Position numbers and translations under genes: made by a program
Assembly (NCBI GenBank): GCA_022707705.1
Contig: JAKJAC010000001.1
Location: forward strand, 43,356 to 80,833
Direction: 5' to 3'
DNA length: 37,478 nucleotides
Source: Chloroflexota bacterium
Lineage (GTDB): Bacteria > Chloroflexota > Anaerolineae > B4-G1 > SLSP01
The notes under the pieces: model-generated
Told to the model about the DNA's origin: nothing
What the model saw: the letters and a program-made list of their open reading frames with translations, nothing else
The model's database searches: none
Shown: in pieces, positions 17,392-25,904 of the stretch
How the letters are laid out: every line of letters begins with the position of its first letter
Position numbering within the stretch: the first letter of the stretch is position 1

Positions 17392-18097
17392 GCGGCTTGC
17401 CTCCAAGGGCGACCATTGTGGTGGCGCTGTGAAAACCAGCGATTAGCACCCGCTCGCGCAATTCTGCGCCGCGTGCTTGTAGCTCGGGATGCCCTGCGGC
17501 GCGCTGAAGGTAGCGGTCGAAGACTGGGTCTAGTTGGGTGAGAAGCGTTGGGTCTTTGGGGTCCTCGCTCGTGTCCGCAAGGTCGTAGAATATCAGCTTC
17601 TCTAACCCTAGATTTTCAACTATGGCGACGAGCGCTTCCCGTTGGTAGGTCTCATGGTGGGTGGTGCCATTGAGGGTATCTATTGCCGCCCACCAGTGGT
17701 GCAAGTAGACGTGAGTTAGTTGTGTCTCAGTCTGTCCGTCCCGGATCATTTCTGCCACCAGCAGGTGCCCGCCAGGACGCAACACGCGCAGCATTTGCTG
17801 CAGGAGCGCTGCTGGATCATCGAAGTGATGGAGCGAGTTGGCGATACAGACCAGGTCGAAGGAGGAAGCGTCGAAACTCAGAGCCATTGCATCTCCTGGC
17901 ACAAAACGGATAGCCGGTTTGTCGGAGAAGGCGGTCGCAAAGGCGGTTGCTGCGCGTTCGTTGACATCGAGCCCGATGATCTCGGTGTAGGTGGGCAAAC
18001 CCTCCAGCAAAAAATGGATGAAGCTGCCGCTACCCGTAGCCACATCGAGAATCCGACCTCCAGGAAGATGACCGAGGATATCTTTTGAAGTGACCAA
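17375..18097 (-). CDS. Class I SAM-dependent methyltransferase
   Basis: This protein of about 240 residues has a Rossmann-type methyltransferase core: motif I RILDVATGSGSF, the acidic strand IIGLDVNE, motif III-like GDAMALSF, then FDLVCIANSLHHFDDP and LRVLRPGGHLLVAE, as in UbiE/Methyltransf_11 enzymes. The start is uncertain. A TTG at 18097 lies seven bases after AAAGGA and begins close to the conserved core; the frame is open to a GTG at 18175 with 26 extra basic residues of low family likeness. It overlaps the kinase-like gene downstream. The substrate cannot be told; the pairing with a choline-kinase-like gene suggests a small metabolite or lipid head group, as inference only. Confidence 0.82.
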   Translation of the reverse strand: MVTSKDILGHLPGGRILDVATGSGSFIHFLLEGLPTYTEIIGLDVNERAATAFATAFSDKPAIRFVPGDAMALSFDASSFDLVCIANSLHHFDDPAALLQQMLRVLRPGGHLLVAEMIRDGQTETQLTHVYLHHWWAAIDTLNGTTHHETYQREALVAIVENLGLEKLIFYDLADTSEDPKDPTLLTQLDPVFDRYLQRAAGHPELQARGAELRERVLIAGFHSATTMVALGGKPHVRAE

Positions 18098-18187
18098 TGC
18101 GTTATCCTTTCGTTTCTTGCGCTGCCAGCGTGATTGCTTATAGATAGCACTGCCAGATGCTTTGCCTTGGAGCACCTTTGATGTCGT

Positions 18188-18847
18188 TCACGGTGCTGTT
18201 TCGAATAACGTCACAATCTCACTCGCCAGACCAACGGCTTGTTTGCCGGCATCAATGAGGGTGTACAGACGTTTGGGACCAGGTGATGCGTCTTCTCGGG
18301 CTTGCTTAGTCAGCCGCCAGAGGTTTTGCTCGAAACTCCATTTGTTTGAGCGCGGCATGGTATACCAACGCTCGCTGCCGATTCTCGCCGCGTACCAGCG
18401 CAAATCATCAATAATGGTAAGAAGTCGTTGGGCTTCGTCGGGGAGCGCGTTCGCGGAAGAGATAAGTACCCGGTAAGCTGTTTCCAATTGCTCCAGCATT
18501 GTCTCTACTTTTGGTCTCGGCTCAGGTTCGACAATTTTTGTCACCCTCCCAAGGATATCTGGCGCTGCAACCCAACCATTGATTTTGCCCAGACTGTTGA
18601 CGATCAGGAATTGCCCATCCTGAATATCTCCAACGATATGGAAGATGTCGCTTTGATGCCACTTCACCAGGACTAGGTCCCCAACCCGAATCCCGCTGGG
18701 ATCCGTTATGGGTGACATTGTGAGCGTCTGTCCATGTTTGAGGGCGGCGCGCATCGAAGCCAGGTTGCCGCCATCGGGGACAGTCCAGGTATAGGATTGG
18801 CCTTCCTTTAGGGCTTCCAGCAAAGGGTCTTTCTTGTGTTTTGACAT
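18188..18847 (-). CDS. Uncharacterised protein, S24-peptidase-like N-terminus and DinB-like C-terminus
   Basis: I do not recognise this 219-residue protein as a named family. Residues about 45-105 (IRVGDLVLVKW, IFHIVGDIQDGQFLIVNS, DILGRVTKI) resemble the beta domain of S24/S26 peptidases, but no Ser-Lys pair is evident. Residues about 120-215 are helical, with SNKWSFEQNLWRLTKQA like the core helix of DinB-superfamily proteins. There is no signal peptide or membrane segment. ATG 18847 has GGGAG six bases upstream. It sits in a unidirectional array with methyltransferases and kinases. Both domain readings are weak. Confidence 0.6.
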   Translation of the reverse strand: MSKHKKDPLLEALKEGQSYTWTVPDGGNLASMRAALKHGQTLTMSPITDPSGIRVGDLVLVKWHQSDIFHIVGDIQDGQFLIVNSLGKINGWVAAPDILGRVTKIVEPEPRPKVETMLEQLETAYRVLISSANALPDEAQRLLTIIDDLRWYAARIGSERWYTMPRSNKWSFEQNLWRLTKQAREDASPGPKRLYTLIDAGKQAVGLASEIVTLFETAP

Positions 18848-18936
18848 TGGTATCTCCCTTGGTCATCAAGTTTGCTTGCCAGTAGTTTCGGTCTGTGGCT
18901 TGCCACCCAAGGCTTGGGAACTGGATCTGCGGATTA

Positions 18937-19482
18937 TCAGGTTGGCCCCGGAACGCTGGCTTGAGAAAGATTTGCGATCTCGGCAGCTATTTTCTCGATC
19001 AATTCCTCAATACACGCGTCAGATTCTCTTCCTGCCGTGTCAATTTGAATGATCTCTTTGTCCCACGCGTGGTAATCCCGAGCCTCGATCTCTGACCAGG
19101 TGGGTAGGTCAAAGTTGGGGATATCTGCTTCTCGGCTTTCGGCTCTGCGCCGGTGCTCTGCCCTATCTGAACACACGACCTCAATGTTGATGATATCGCC
19201 GCCATGCTCGAGCGCCAGAGCTTCCCACTCGTTGCGCGTCAATGCCCACGGATTGCAGCAATCTACAACAACGGCGTTCCCGATCTGTAAATTGTCCGCG
19301 ACTATCCTGTGGGTAAGGTGATATCCCTCTCCTTGAACAGTCATGGAACAAAGCTCTCGCAACCCTTGTTCGATAGTGTCGAGACGGAAATAGGCGGCTT
19401 TGTAGGTTCGCGCCAGGCTCCTTGCCAGCATCGTCTTTCCTGTGCCGGGCAACCCGGAGAAGATGAACAGAATGGCATCCAT
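18937..19482 (-). CDS. AAA-type P-loop kinase (small-molecule kinase-like)
   Basis: This 181-residue protein carries Walker A GLPGTGKTMLA at residues about 10-20 and a Walker B-like strand NAVVVDCCNP, with the later basic region RAEHRRRAESRE forming the lid. The layout matches the AAA_33/gluconate-kinase-like family, many of which phosphorylate small molecules or carry resistance functions. ATG 19482 has AGAGGA five bases upstream. Membership in the P-loop kinase superfamily is clear; the substrate is not. Confidence 0.8.
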   Translation of the reverse strand: MDAILFIFSGLPGTGKTMLARSLARTYKAAYFRLDTIEQGLRELCSMTVQGEGYHLTHRIVADNLQIGNAVVVDCCNPWALTRNEWEALALEHGGDIINIEVVCSDRAEHRRRAESREADIPNFDLPTWSEIEARDYHAWDKEIIQIDTAGRESDACIEELIEKIAAEIANLSQASVPGPT

Positions 19483-19572
19483 GCGATTCCTCTGATAGGC
19501 GACTTTTTGTACTGAAACTAGGTTGACGCAGAGCTTTGTGGGGCGCCAAGCAACCCGCGCTTGCGATGCGAT

Positions 19573-20376
19573 TTAGTCGCCGACCTTCCTGGAGACAACG
19601 ATCAATTCCCCTGGGTATTTGGAACCATAAGGGCTCTTATCAAAGTCTGCGTAGATGGCCTCTACCTCAAAACCGGTCCGCGCTAGAAGGTGTTCTACTT
19701 CAAAGCGGAACAGATACCGCATGGGGAATGCATGGACGAGGCGTTCGGTATCCCCATTGGAAGTGGTGACATAGTAAATCAGTTCCACATAGTTGATCTG
19801 GTTGAAATAATCCCGTTCCACCGTTCTGTAACGCCGTAGCACCCGCCGCCCATCAGGCATCACGAATTCGGGTTCGTCGCCCAATTCGTCGCCGACGTTC
19901 TGGTTGGTCAACGCCGGCAGTGAGGGGTTGAAGAGATCAAGGATCAGGGTACCCTCGGGGACTAGATGACGATGAATACACTTTAAGCAGGAGAGTTGAT
20001 CTCCAACGGTTGTGAGATGCTGGAAGGGGCGGAAGGGTGCTGTCACTAACTTGAAGCGCTGTGGGAATTTGAACTCACGCATATCGCTCTGGACTAGCTG
20101 GACCCTGTTCTGAACCTCTTGGGGTGTCTTCAGAAGCTGTTCCTGGCATACGGCTAACATGCGTTCGGAGAGGTCCAGTCCGACGATGTCAATGCCTGCT
20201 CTGGCTGTCGGAATTAGGATCCGGCCCGTGCCGCAACCAATCTCCAGCACTGGGCTGCCCGATTTCTGGGCTGCTTCCACGAAGAAAGCCACATCAGGAC
20301 GGTCACGATATGGGATAACATGATCGTACAATTCTGCGGTCAAGGTATACTCATCATATTCACCGGCGTGGTCCAT
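19573..20376 (-). CDS. Class I SAM-dependent methyltransferase
   Basis: This 267-residue protein has motif I VLEIGCGTGRILIP, the acidic strand DIVGLDLSERML, VQSDMREFKF and a post-core strand (GTLILDLFNP), typical of Methyltransf_25-type enzymes. The C-terminal half (RRYRTVERDYFNQI, AFPMRYLFRFEVEHLLARTGF) is the usual substrate-side part with a late strand pair. ATG 20376 has GAGG five bases upstream; the GTG at 20382 overlaps that site. Only 12 bases separate it from the CrtC/AttH-like gene upstream, so they are likely co-transcribed and may act on the same compound class. Substrate unknown. Confidence 0.87.
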   Translation of the reverse strand: MDHAGEYDEYTLTAELYDHVIPYRDRPDVAFFVEAAQKSGSPVLEIGCGTGRILIPTARAGIDIVGLDLSERMLAVCQEQLLKTPQEVQNRVQLVQSDMREFKFPQRFKLVTAPFRPFQHLTTVGDQLSCLKCIHRHLVPEGTLILDLFNPSLPALTNQNVGDELGDEPEFVMPDGRRVLRRYRTVERDYFNQINYVELIYYVTTSNGDTERLVHAFPMRYLFRFEVEHLLARTGFEVEAIYADFDKSPYGSKYPGELIVVSRKVGD

Positions 20377-20388
20377 GGTCACCTCACT

Positions 20389-21387
20389 CTACACCTTTCT
20401 GAAAAGATTCAGGAAATTAATCTTGCGCTGTGGGTTTCGAGCTCCCGGCAGCAATTCTACTACGCAGAGACCGACTTGCTCACCTGCGGGGTTGTAAATT
20501 CCGCCGAGGAGTTCGAAATAAGCCAGATTAAGCTGTCCATCGGTCAGGGGTCGGATTTCATAGCGTTCCTCTTTGACTCCTGGTATGACTAGATCCCAGC
20601 CTTTGGAGAAGATCATCTTTGCAGCCTCAGTATAGGCTTTGGGTGTGCAGGTGTAGTCGCGAAGTCGCCGGTGTTCGCCGTTCTTGCTGATATATGTGCC
20701 ATCTTGATACGGGCATTGTGGAAAGGAAAACAACATCACCTCTTCATCATCATAAAAACGTAGGGAAAACCACTCCCAATGGGTATTAGCTTTGATGAGC
20801 GCATAGGGTCCCCACTGCCGGTCGAACCAAGACTTTCCGGTGACCTGCATGTTTTTGGGTTTCCCTTCTGAGCTATGAATGGTCAGCATGCCGGTAGTGG
20901 GCATGTTAGTATAGGAATAGTAGACCGTGCGGCGCAGCGGGTCCTTTGTTCCGCCCATCACCAGCACCCCGTTGTCGCCATGCCAGAATGCACCTTTGCC
21001 TTTTTCCAGCGCCAGATCGAACCCAAAGCTATCTGTCCTGGCAGTCAGCACCATCTGGTCGGCTCCGCGTTGCAGGCGAGCCAATGCCAGGTAATTGACC
21101 GTATCCTCGGTGACATAGATGTCGTTTCTCCACAGCATCATCCGTTGTGTGAATTCATGTTTGCCCGTGTGCACATCGGTGAGCGCCAGTTGCAGGATGT
21201 AAGGGGAAAATCCAAAGATATGAGGCTTGATCACCGTGAACTGATAAGAATAGAGATGTTGAGGAGCTGTAGTCTCTGAAAAATACCCGGTGATGTACCA
21301 CCAACCTGATACTCCCCGTTGAATGGGCCATTCGGCATCGAAGTCACCATGGTCTGCTTGACGATAGGGAATGATTACGCTTCGCAT
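20389..21387 (-). CDS. CrtC/AttH-like lipocalin-fold protein
   Basis: This 332-residue protein matches the double-lipocalin family that includes hydroxyneurosporene synthase (carotenoid 1,2-hydratase CrtC) and AttH. Family marks are GWWYITGYF near residue 28, YSYTNMPTTGMLTI, the strongly conserved VTGKSWFDRQWG and WEWFSLRFYDDEEVMLFSF. Characterised members bind or hydrate long hydrophobic isoprenoids, but no carotenoid genes lie in this window, so a carotenoid role is not supported here. No signal peptide is evident, unlike many AttH proteins. ATG 21387 has AGGAG ten bases upstream. The methyltransferase just downstream suggests a joint role on a hydrophobic metabolite, as inference. Confidence 0.82.
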   Translation of the reverse strand: MRSVIIPYRQADHGDFDAEWPIQRGVSGWWYITGYFSETTAPQHLYSYQFTVIKPHIFGFSPYILQLALTDVHTGKHEFTQRMMLWRNDIYVTEDTVNYLALARLQRGADQMVLTARTDSFGFDLALEKGKGAFWHGDNGVLVMGGTKDPLRRTVYYSYTNMPTTGMLTIHSSEGKPKNMQVTGKSWFDRQWGPYALIKANTHWEWFSLRFYDDEEVMLFSFPQCPYQDGTYISKNGEHRRLRDYTCTPKAYTEAAKMIFSKGWDLVIPGVKEERYEIRPLTDGQLNLAYFELLGGIYNPAGEQVGLCVVELLPGARNPQRKINFLNLFRKV

Positions 21388-21459
21388 GTCACTCTTGCTC
21401 CTCTTTCTGGAAACCTTCGAACGGTAGCGTTGATCACGCTACGGGAAGTGAGTTCAACC

Positions 21460-21693
21460 TTACTTCCCGAAATACTTGAAGAAGAGCTCTTTCGAGAGTT
21501 TGGCACCTTCAGGGGTGACTTCTACTGAGGCGGATTTGCCTCTGGGATCGCCAATGTAGCCCTTCTGGTGTAGCCGGTCCATGGCTTGCCAATCCAATCC
21601 CTTCCAGGCTCTGGTGGCGTATTTGTCTTGTGAGCTGGTGAGATATAGCAATGCGAGAATCATCTCATCCACTTTGTCCCTGTCATATTCCAT
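21460..21693 (-). CDS. DUF6429 family small protein
   Basis: This 77-residue protein begins MEYDRDKVDEMILALLYLT and continues with RAWKGLDWQAMDRLHQKGYI and a C-terminal EGAKLSKELFFKYFG, the pattern I know from DUF6429. It looks like a small winged-helix-like protein (a helix-rich front, then DPRGKSASVEVTPEGAK as a possible wing), but no function is established. Either ATG at 21693 or 21696 can be the start; AGAGG is six bases ahead of the former. The frame is open to 21915, but that extension overlaps the acetate kinase gene and is not credible. Confidence 0.8.
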   Translation of the reverse strand: MEYDRDKVDEMILALLYLTSSQDKYATRAWKGLDWQAMDRLHQKGYIGDPRGKSASVEVTPEGAKLSKELFFKYFGK

Positions 21694-21760
21694 CATACAC
21701 CTCTTTGAGCGGGGTTTGTTCGCGGCGCATTGTCGGAAAGCTGCCCTAGAAAACCTGGCT

Positions 21761-22963
21761 TCACATGGCCTTCTGCAGCAGGCGCAGCCCTTCTGCAGCA
21801 ATGATACGTTCCTCATCGTTAGGGATGACCAGCACCTGCACGCGGTCTGCCCCGATTTCGGCGACGGTCTCGCCGTGCGCGGCTTCATTTTTCTCCGAGT
21901 CGAGGCGGATCCCACACCACTCCATGCCAGTGCAGACGGCAGCGCGTACCTCTGGCACCTTTAATCCCACGTCATCGGTGAAAATCAGCACATCGAGGCC
22001 TCCCAGCACGGCGATAAGGCTACCCACCGCCAGTTTTAGCCGGTGACTGTAAGCGGCAAAAGCCAGCGCTGCGCGCGCATCTCCCTGCTCATCACGGTGA
22101 CGTAGGATGTCGCGGATGTCGCTGGAGAAACCTGAGATGCCTAACAGCCCACTCTCGTGGTTTAGCATTTGTGTGACTTGTGCAGGGGTGTAGCCGTGCT
22201 GGGCGCACAGTTCCAGTGCAATGGTGGGGTCCAGGTCTCCGCTACGAGTGCTCATAATCAACCCAGGCAAGGGGGAATAGCCCATGGTGGTTTCGATAGA
22301 TTTTCCATTCTGAATTGCAGCAGCGCTGGCGCCGCCCGTGCCCAGATGACAGGCGACGACTTTGAGTCCCACCAGATTGCGATTCAGATAACGCGCGGCG
22401 GATTCGGTTACCGACTGGTAGCTTAGCCCGTGGAAGCCGTATTTGCGAAAGCCATAGCGCTCTGCGATTGCGTATGGCAGCGCGTAGGTGATGGCTTCCG
22501 GTGGCAGCGTAGCATGAAAGGCAGTGTCGAAGGTGACGTATTCTGGGACGCCAGGGTAGGCATCGAGCGCGACGTGAATCACTGCCATCGAATTGGGGTT
22601 GTGTAGCGGCGCCAATGGCAGGCAGCACTCGAGCGCCGCTAACGTCTCTGGGGTCAACTGCGTGGTGCGGTCAAACAGCGTTCCCCCGTGCACAAAACGG
22701 TGTCCAATGGCTTCTATTGTCAGATTTCGGGTACGCACAAAATCGAAAACGAGTGCCGCAGCCTGCAAGTGATCGCGGATGGGTGTGACCGACCGGATTT
22801 GCTCCGCTCCATAGCGATGTTCGATGAATGCAGCCTCAGTGCCGGTCACTCCTACGCGATGTGCCTTGCCTGAGCCAACCATGTACAACGCCTCCGGGGT
22901 CTCTCCGGTGAAGAGCTTGTAGGATAGTGAAGAGCTGCCACAGTTGAAAACCAGAATTTGCAC
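21761..22963 (-). CDS. ackA: Acetate kinase family protein with altered nucleotide-site motif
   Basis: This 400-residue protein has the length and order of the acetate/propionate kinase family: VFNCGSSSLSYKLF at the start, HRFVHGG (Arg89), LAPLHNP (His121), TFDTAFH (Asp146), KYGFHG (His178), HLGTGG (His206), TRSGDLDP (Arg240) and PNDEERIIA near the end. Several usually constant residues differ: the second His of GTSH is Tyr182, the Asn of HLGNG is Thr209, and the adenosine-pocket motif GIGEN is replaced by DVGLK. Normal enzymes make ATP from acetyl phosphate and ADP. The altered pocket leaves open a different phosphoryl donor or acyl substrate. The start is GTG with GGAGG seven bases upstream. 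No phosphotransacetylase gene is adjacent. The gene symbol is assigned by family only. Confidence 0.85.
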   Translation of the reverse strand: MQILVFNCGSSSLSYKLFTGETPEALYMVGSGKAHRVGVTGTEAAFIEHRYGAEQIRSVTPIRDHLQAAALVFDFVRTRNLTIEAIGHRFVHGGTLFDRTTQLTPETLAALECCLPLAPLHNPNSMAVIHVALDAYPGVPEYVTFDTAFHATLPPEAITYALPYAIAERYGFRKYGFHGLSYQSVTESAARYLNRNLVGLKVVACHLGTGGASAAAIQNGKSIETTMGYSPLPGLIMSTRSGDLDPTIALELCAQHGYTPAQVTQMLNHESGLLGISGFSSDIRDILRHRDEQGDARAALAFAAYSHRLKLAVGSLIAVLGGLDVLIFTDDVGLKVPEVRAAVCTGMEWCGIRLDSEKNEAAHGETVAEIGADRVQVLVIPNDEERIIAAEGLRLLQKAM

Positions 22964-23296
22964 CTTTGAGCCTCCCGGGCGATTTCCACCATTTATTCAT
23001 TTCCCTGGACTGGATTTGCATGACTGCCAGGTGCCTTTCTGTGTTGGGATGGTGACCAGATCAAGATGGTTTTGTTATCGAGGCGCGAATCCAGCCCCCG
23101 CTGTAACAACTCTAGTGTACATCAAGTCTGGGTTATGGGCAACGGGTGTGCTTGGGAACGAAGCCCGGCTGCAGCTGGAATTCGCGGCTTGTGATGGAAA
23201 TTTGGACAATTATCAAAATCTGGTAATTTGACAAATATCAATCTTCTTTATATAATAATCTTATTCGAAAGAGAAAACTGAAGTGTGAGGGGAAAT
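22964..23296. other. Divergent intergenic region with promoter
   Basis: This 333-base stretch separates the minus-strand acetate kinase homologue from the plus-strand truncated secreted-protein gene. No gene is seen. The last 100 bases are AT-rich and carry the consensus promoter at 23228-23256; the rest shows nothing I can name. Confidence 0.5.
23228..23256 (+). promoter_or_regulatory. Perfect consensus sigma-70 promoter
   Basis: TTGACA (23228-23233) and TATAAT (23251-23256) are separated by exactly 17 bases in an AT-rich context, 40 bases before ATG 23297. It drives the gene that IS21 has cut short. Confidence 0.88.
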
Positions 23297-23461
23297 ATGA
23301 AACTTCGAACGATGCTCTTACTGTTGTTGTTGGGGTCACTTTTGGGAACGCTAGGACATGCGCTACCGGCGTTGGCTCAGGGAACAGATTTGCCGACAGA
23401 TGAGGTGCGCGTCGTGTATTTCACCTCGCCCCTTTGCTCTTTCTGTTTACAGGTTGAAGAA
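23297..23461 (+). pseudogene. Secreted thioredoxin-like CxxC protein, truncated by the IS21 element
   Basis: ATG 23297, with AGGGGA upstream, opens a signal peptide (MKLRTMLLLLLLGSLLGT... ALPALAQ) followed by VRVVYFTSPLCSFCLQVEE. The strand-then-CxxC arrangement (CSFC) is the start of a thioredoxin-fold domain of an exported protein. Similar exported thioredoxin-like proteins exist in Chloroflexota, from memory. The frame then enters the IS end and stops 10 codons later. The distal sequence is missing: what follows the other IS end is not an obvious continuation. The active-site motif survives but the fold cannot, so this is a broken gene. Confidence 0.75.
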
Positions 23462-23520
23462 TGTCAAGCGACAATTAGAAATGGACACTGACGACAATTA
23501 GAAATGCCCATGCCAGAGGG

Positions 23521-24312
23521 CTACCCCTCGGCGTTCTGGGCTGCAGGGCTTGCAGCCAGGACAATCCCATTGCGTCGAGCGGCTTCTTCTGCCCGCACGC
23601 TTTTCACGTCTTTACCGAATTCGATAATCAGGCTGTGATGCACCACCCGGTCAATCGCCGCCGCAGTCGTGAGGGGATTTTTGAAGATTTGATCCCACTC
23701 GGAGAAGACCAGGTTGGAGGTAATGACGACACTCCGGCGTTCGTAACGCTCAGCCAGAAAAGTGAACAACACTTCCATCTCTTCACGGCTTTGTTGTACA
23801 TAACCCAAGTCGTCGAGAATAACCACCTGGAAGGTATCGAGGTGGCGCAGTTCGCGTTCAAGTTCATGGTCACGCTTGGCACGTAACAAGGCACCGACTA
23901 ACTTGTAGGTTGGGGTAAAGAGGACTGTGAAGTCGTGCTCAATCCAGGCATAGCCCAACGCGGCCGCGAGATGGGTCTTGCCAGTTCCGGGCAAACCGAA
24001 GAGCAAAACATTATCGCCCCGCGGGATGAATTCACCGGTGGCAAGTTGCGCAAGTTGACGGCATACGCGAAGTGGCAGGCGCTGTTGCTCAAAGGTCTCC
24101 AGGGTCTTGCCTGGGGGCAGATGCGCAGCTTTCAGCAGGCGGGTGATACGGCGCGTTTGGCGCCCGTCGAGTTCTTGTTCCAGGAGGTGTGTCAGGAACG
24201 TTTCTAGAGACCAGGCCTCGCGCTGGGCGGTCTCCAGGGTGGCGCCCACGACCGCGGCGACTGTGGGTAGGCGCAATTGATGACAGTGGGCGCGGATCGT
24301 GTCAAGCGCCAT
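23521..24312 (-). CDS. istB: IS21-family helper ATPase IstB
   Basis: This 263-residue AAA+ ATPase of the DnaC/IstB class helps the IstA transposase choose and stabilise target DNA. The Walker A is LLFGLPGTGKTHLA near residues 103-115, the Walker B is VVILDDLGY, and sensor motif SVVITSNLVFSEW and an arginine-bearing C-terminal part follow. Length is normal. The ATG lies inside the end of istA with an 11-base overlap, the standard coupled arrangement. Confidence 0.95.
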   Translation of the reverse strand: MALDTIRAHCHQLRLPTVAAVVGATLETAQREAWSLETFLTHLLEQELDGRQTRRITRLLKAAHLPPGKTLETFEQQRLPLRVCRQLAQLATGEFIPRGDNVLLFGLPGTGKTHLAAALGYAWIEHDFTVLFTPTYKLVGALLRAKRDHELERELRHLDTFQVVILDDLGYVQQSREEMEVLFTFLAERYERRSVVITSNLVFSEWDQIFKNPLTTAAAIDRVVHHSLIIEFGKDVKSVRAEEAARRNGIVLAASPAAQNAEG

Positions 24313-25804
24313 GCGCCACCTCCACTAGCAGTTGATCGTAGGGTTGCAGATCGACAGCCAGAGGTGCCAGGGTCGGGGTCTCAGGCCGAGGGGGCTGGAC
24401 CAGTTCCGCTACCGTGGTGTCGTCCCAGTGTGCTGGGGTTTCTAGTAGACAGGTTAGAGCTACGGCGACATCCGCTTCCAAGTGTTGGGCGGACAGGTGG
24501 AGGATGCGCAGGTAGATCAAATCTGCCTTGCGCGGGGCATAAACCTGCTGCAGATACTCCCAGGCCCGCTGGAAAACCAACGTGGGGAATAGAGCGTCAC
24601 GGTAGCGATAGTCGCGAAAGCCGCCGGGCTTGCGCAGCAGACTGCCGATCACGTGGCGATAGTTAATGCGGTACTGGCGGGTACCGATCAGGCGTGGCAC
24701 TTGGAGCACACAGCGCGACTGGTAGTAAACCTCCAGATGCCACTCGTGAATATGCACATTCACATACTGCCCAATCAGGCTGGTGGGCACGGAGTAAGCG
24801 TTGTTCTGCACGCGGATCAGGCTGGTGCGGGCGACACGCACGCGCTGGTGAGTATGGGTAACTAGCTGGGTGGCGGGTAACGGACGCATGACCGCTAGTT
24901 CCTCAGCCAGCCGGGCTTGGCGGGCCTGGTTACGCTGCTGTAGGACGCGCTGCACAAAAGCTTCGTAGTCGGCAAGGGTGGCGAAATCACGGCTGCCCCG
25001 CAAGAGCAACTGCTGCTCCAGGGCGCGTTTCAGTCCGCCATTGCTGCTCTCCACGTCACCGTTTTCCTGGGGCGAGCGCCGGTGCGTCGTACGCGGTTGC
25101 ATCCCGTAATGGTCGAGCAACTGCAGATAGCCTTCGGTGTAGGCCCGCTCGCCATTTCCGGTCTCCGCTTCTGCTCCGGGACGGCAGGTTGCAGCACTCC
25201 CGTTGTCGGTCTGGTGAGACTGCGGCACGGCACCTAACTTCTGCACTGTACTCTGTACACCATTACGGAGGGCGTTCAACGATTCGGATTGTGCTATTAC
25301 ACCCCACTCCCAGTTCGAGTAAGACAATACCGAGTGGATCAGTAAGTGCGGCAGCGCAACGCCTTGGATCGTAATGCCGAGCTCCGTCAGCCACACACCG
25401 TCCGTCTGCAACACTTCACCCGGACGGTGCACTTGTTCCAATACAGCGACTTGTTCCTGGTTCAGCGCACGCCACTGCGCCACCCGGCGTTGCAAGGTGC
25501 GGAGTTGGCCCTCCTCGTACTTGCCGGGATGCTGCTCACACAGCCAGGTGAACAGCGTTTTGGCTTCTAGATGTGGAGCGGCTTGCAGCATAGCTTCCAA
25601 CGTGGGCCAGTCTTCGACAAAGACATCCTGGCGGGTGCGATATTGGCGTGGCTGTACCAATTCGCTAGGCAACTGCTCGAGGCGCTCGTACTTGGCTACC
25701 GTCTTACGACTGCGTACGTTGGCGCTGACCGCGGCCTGTTCTTGTGTTCGTCCTTTCTTTCGTTCGCGCATCATAATCCTCACTTGAGCGTCGGTTGTCG
25801 TCAT
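24302..25804 (-). CDS. istA: IS21-family transposase IstA
   Basis: This 500-residue DDE transposase carries out cutting and joining of the element ends. An N-terminal helix-turn-helix is seen around residues 10-45 (MMRERKKGRTQEQAAVSANV). The catalytic acidic residues are visible in LQTDGVWL, SHQTDNGSA and SPQENGDVESSNG. A C-terminal beta-rich part (RVQNNAYSVPTSLIGQYV) is typical of IstA. No frameshift is seen. It overlaps istB by 11 bases. Confidence 0.95.
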   Translation of the reverse strand: MTTTDAQVRIMMRERKKGRTQEQAAVSANVRSRKTVAKYERLEQLPSELVQPRQYRTRQDVFVEDWPTLEAMLQAAPHLEAKTLFTWLCEQHPGKYEEGQLRTLQRRVAQWRALNQEQVAVLEQVHRPGEVLQTDGVWLTELGITIQGVALPHLLIHSVLSYSNWEWGVIAQSESLNALRNGVQSTVQKLGAVPQSHQTDNGSAATCRPGAEAETGNGERAYTEGYLQLLDHYGMQPRTTHRRSPQENGDVESSNGGLKRALEQQLLLRGSRDFATLADYEAFVQRVLQQRNQARQARLAEELAVMRPLPATQLVTHTHQRVRVARTSLIRVQNNAYSVPTSLIGQYVNVHIHEWHLEVYYQSRCVLQVPRLIGTRQYRINYRHVIGSLLRKPGGFRDYRYRDALFPTLVFQRAWEYLQQVYAPRKADLIYLRILHLSAQHLEADVAVALTCLLETPAHWDDTTVAELVQPPRPETPTLAPLAVDLQPYDQLLVEVAHGA

Positions 25805-25904
25805 TTCTGGGCCTCCTATGGCCCAGTTTACTTCGACTTCCCCGAACTCCGAGTGGGTATTTCTAATTGTCGCTGATGGGTAATTCTAATTGTCGTTGAA
25901 CACA

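Larger units (their letters stand above)
23462..25902. mobile_element. IS21-family insertion sequence (istA-istB) with terminal repeats
   Basis: The element spans about 2.44 kb. Its outer ends are related in inverted orientation: TGTCAAGCGACAATTAGAA on the left and, read inward from the right, TGTTCAACGACAATTAGAA. A second internal copy of CGACAATTAGAAAT lies 20-25 bases further in at both ends, giving the multiple terminal repeats typical of IS21. Inside lie istA and istB on the minus strand. Both genes look intact, so the element may be active. I see no target-site duplication at these ends: the left flank ends GTTGAAGAA and the right begins CAGACTCAT. Confidence 0.92.

Noticed and set aside
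20389-21387. Calling the lipocalin-like protein a carotenoid hydratase (crtC).
   Set aside because: No carotenoid biosynthesis genes are nearby and the family includes members with other or unknown roles.
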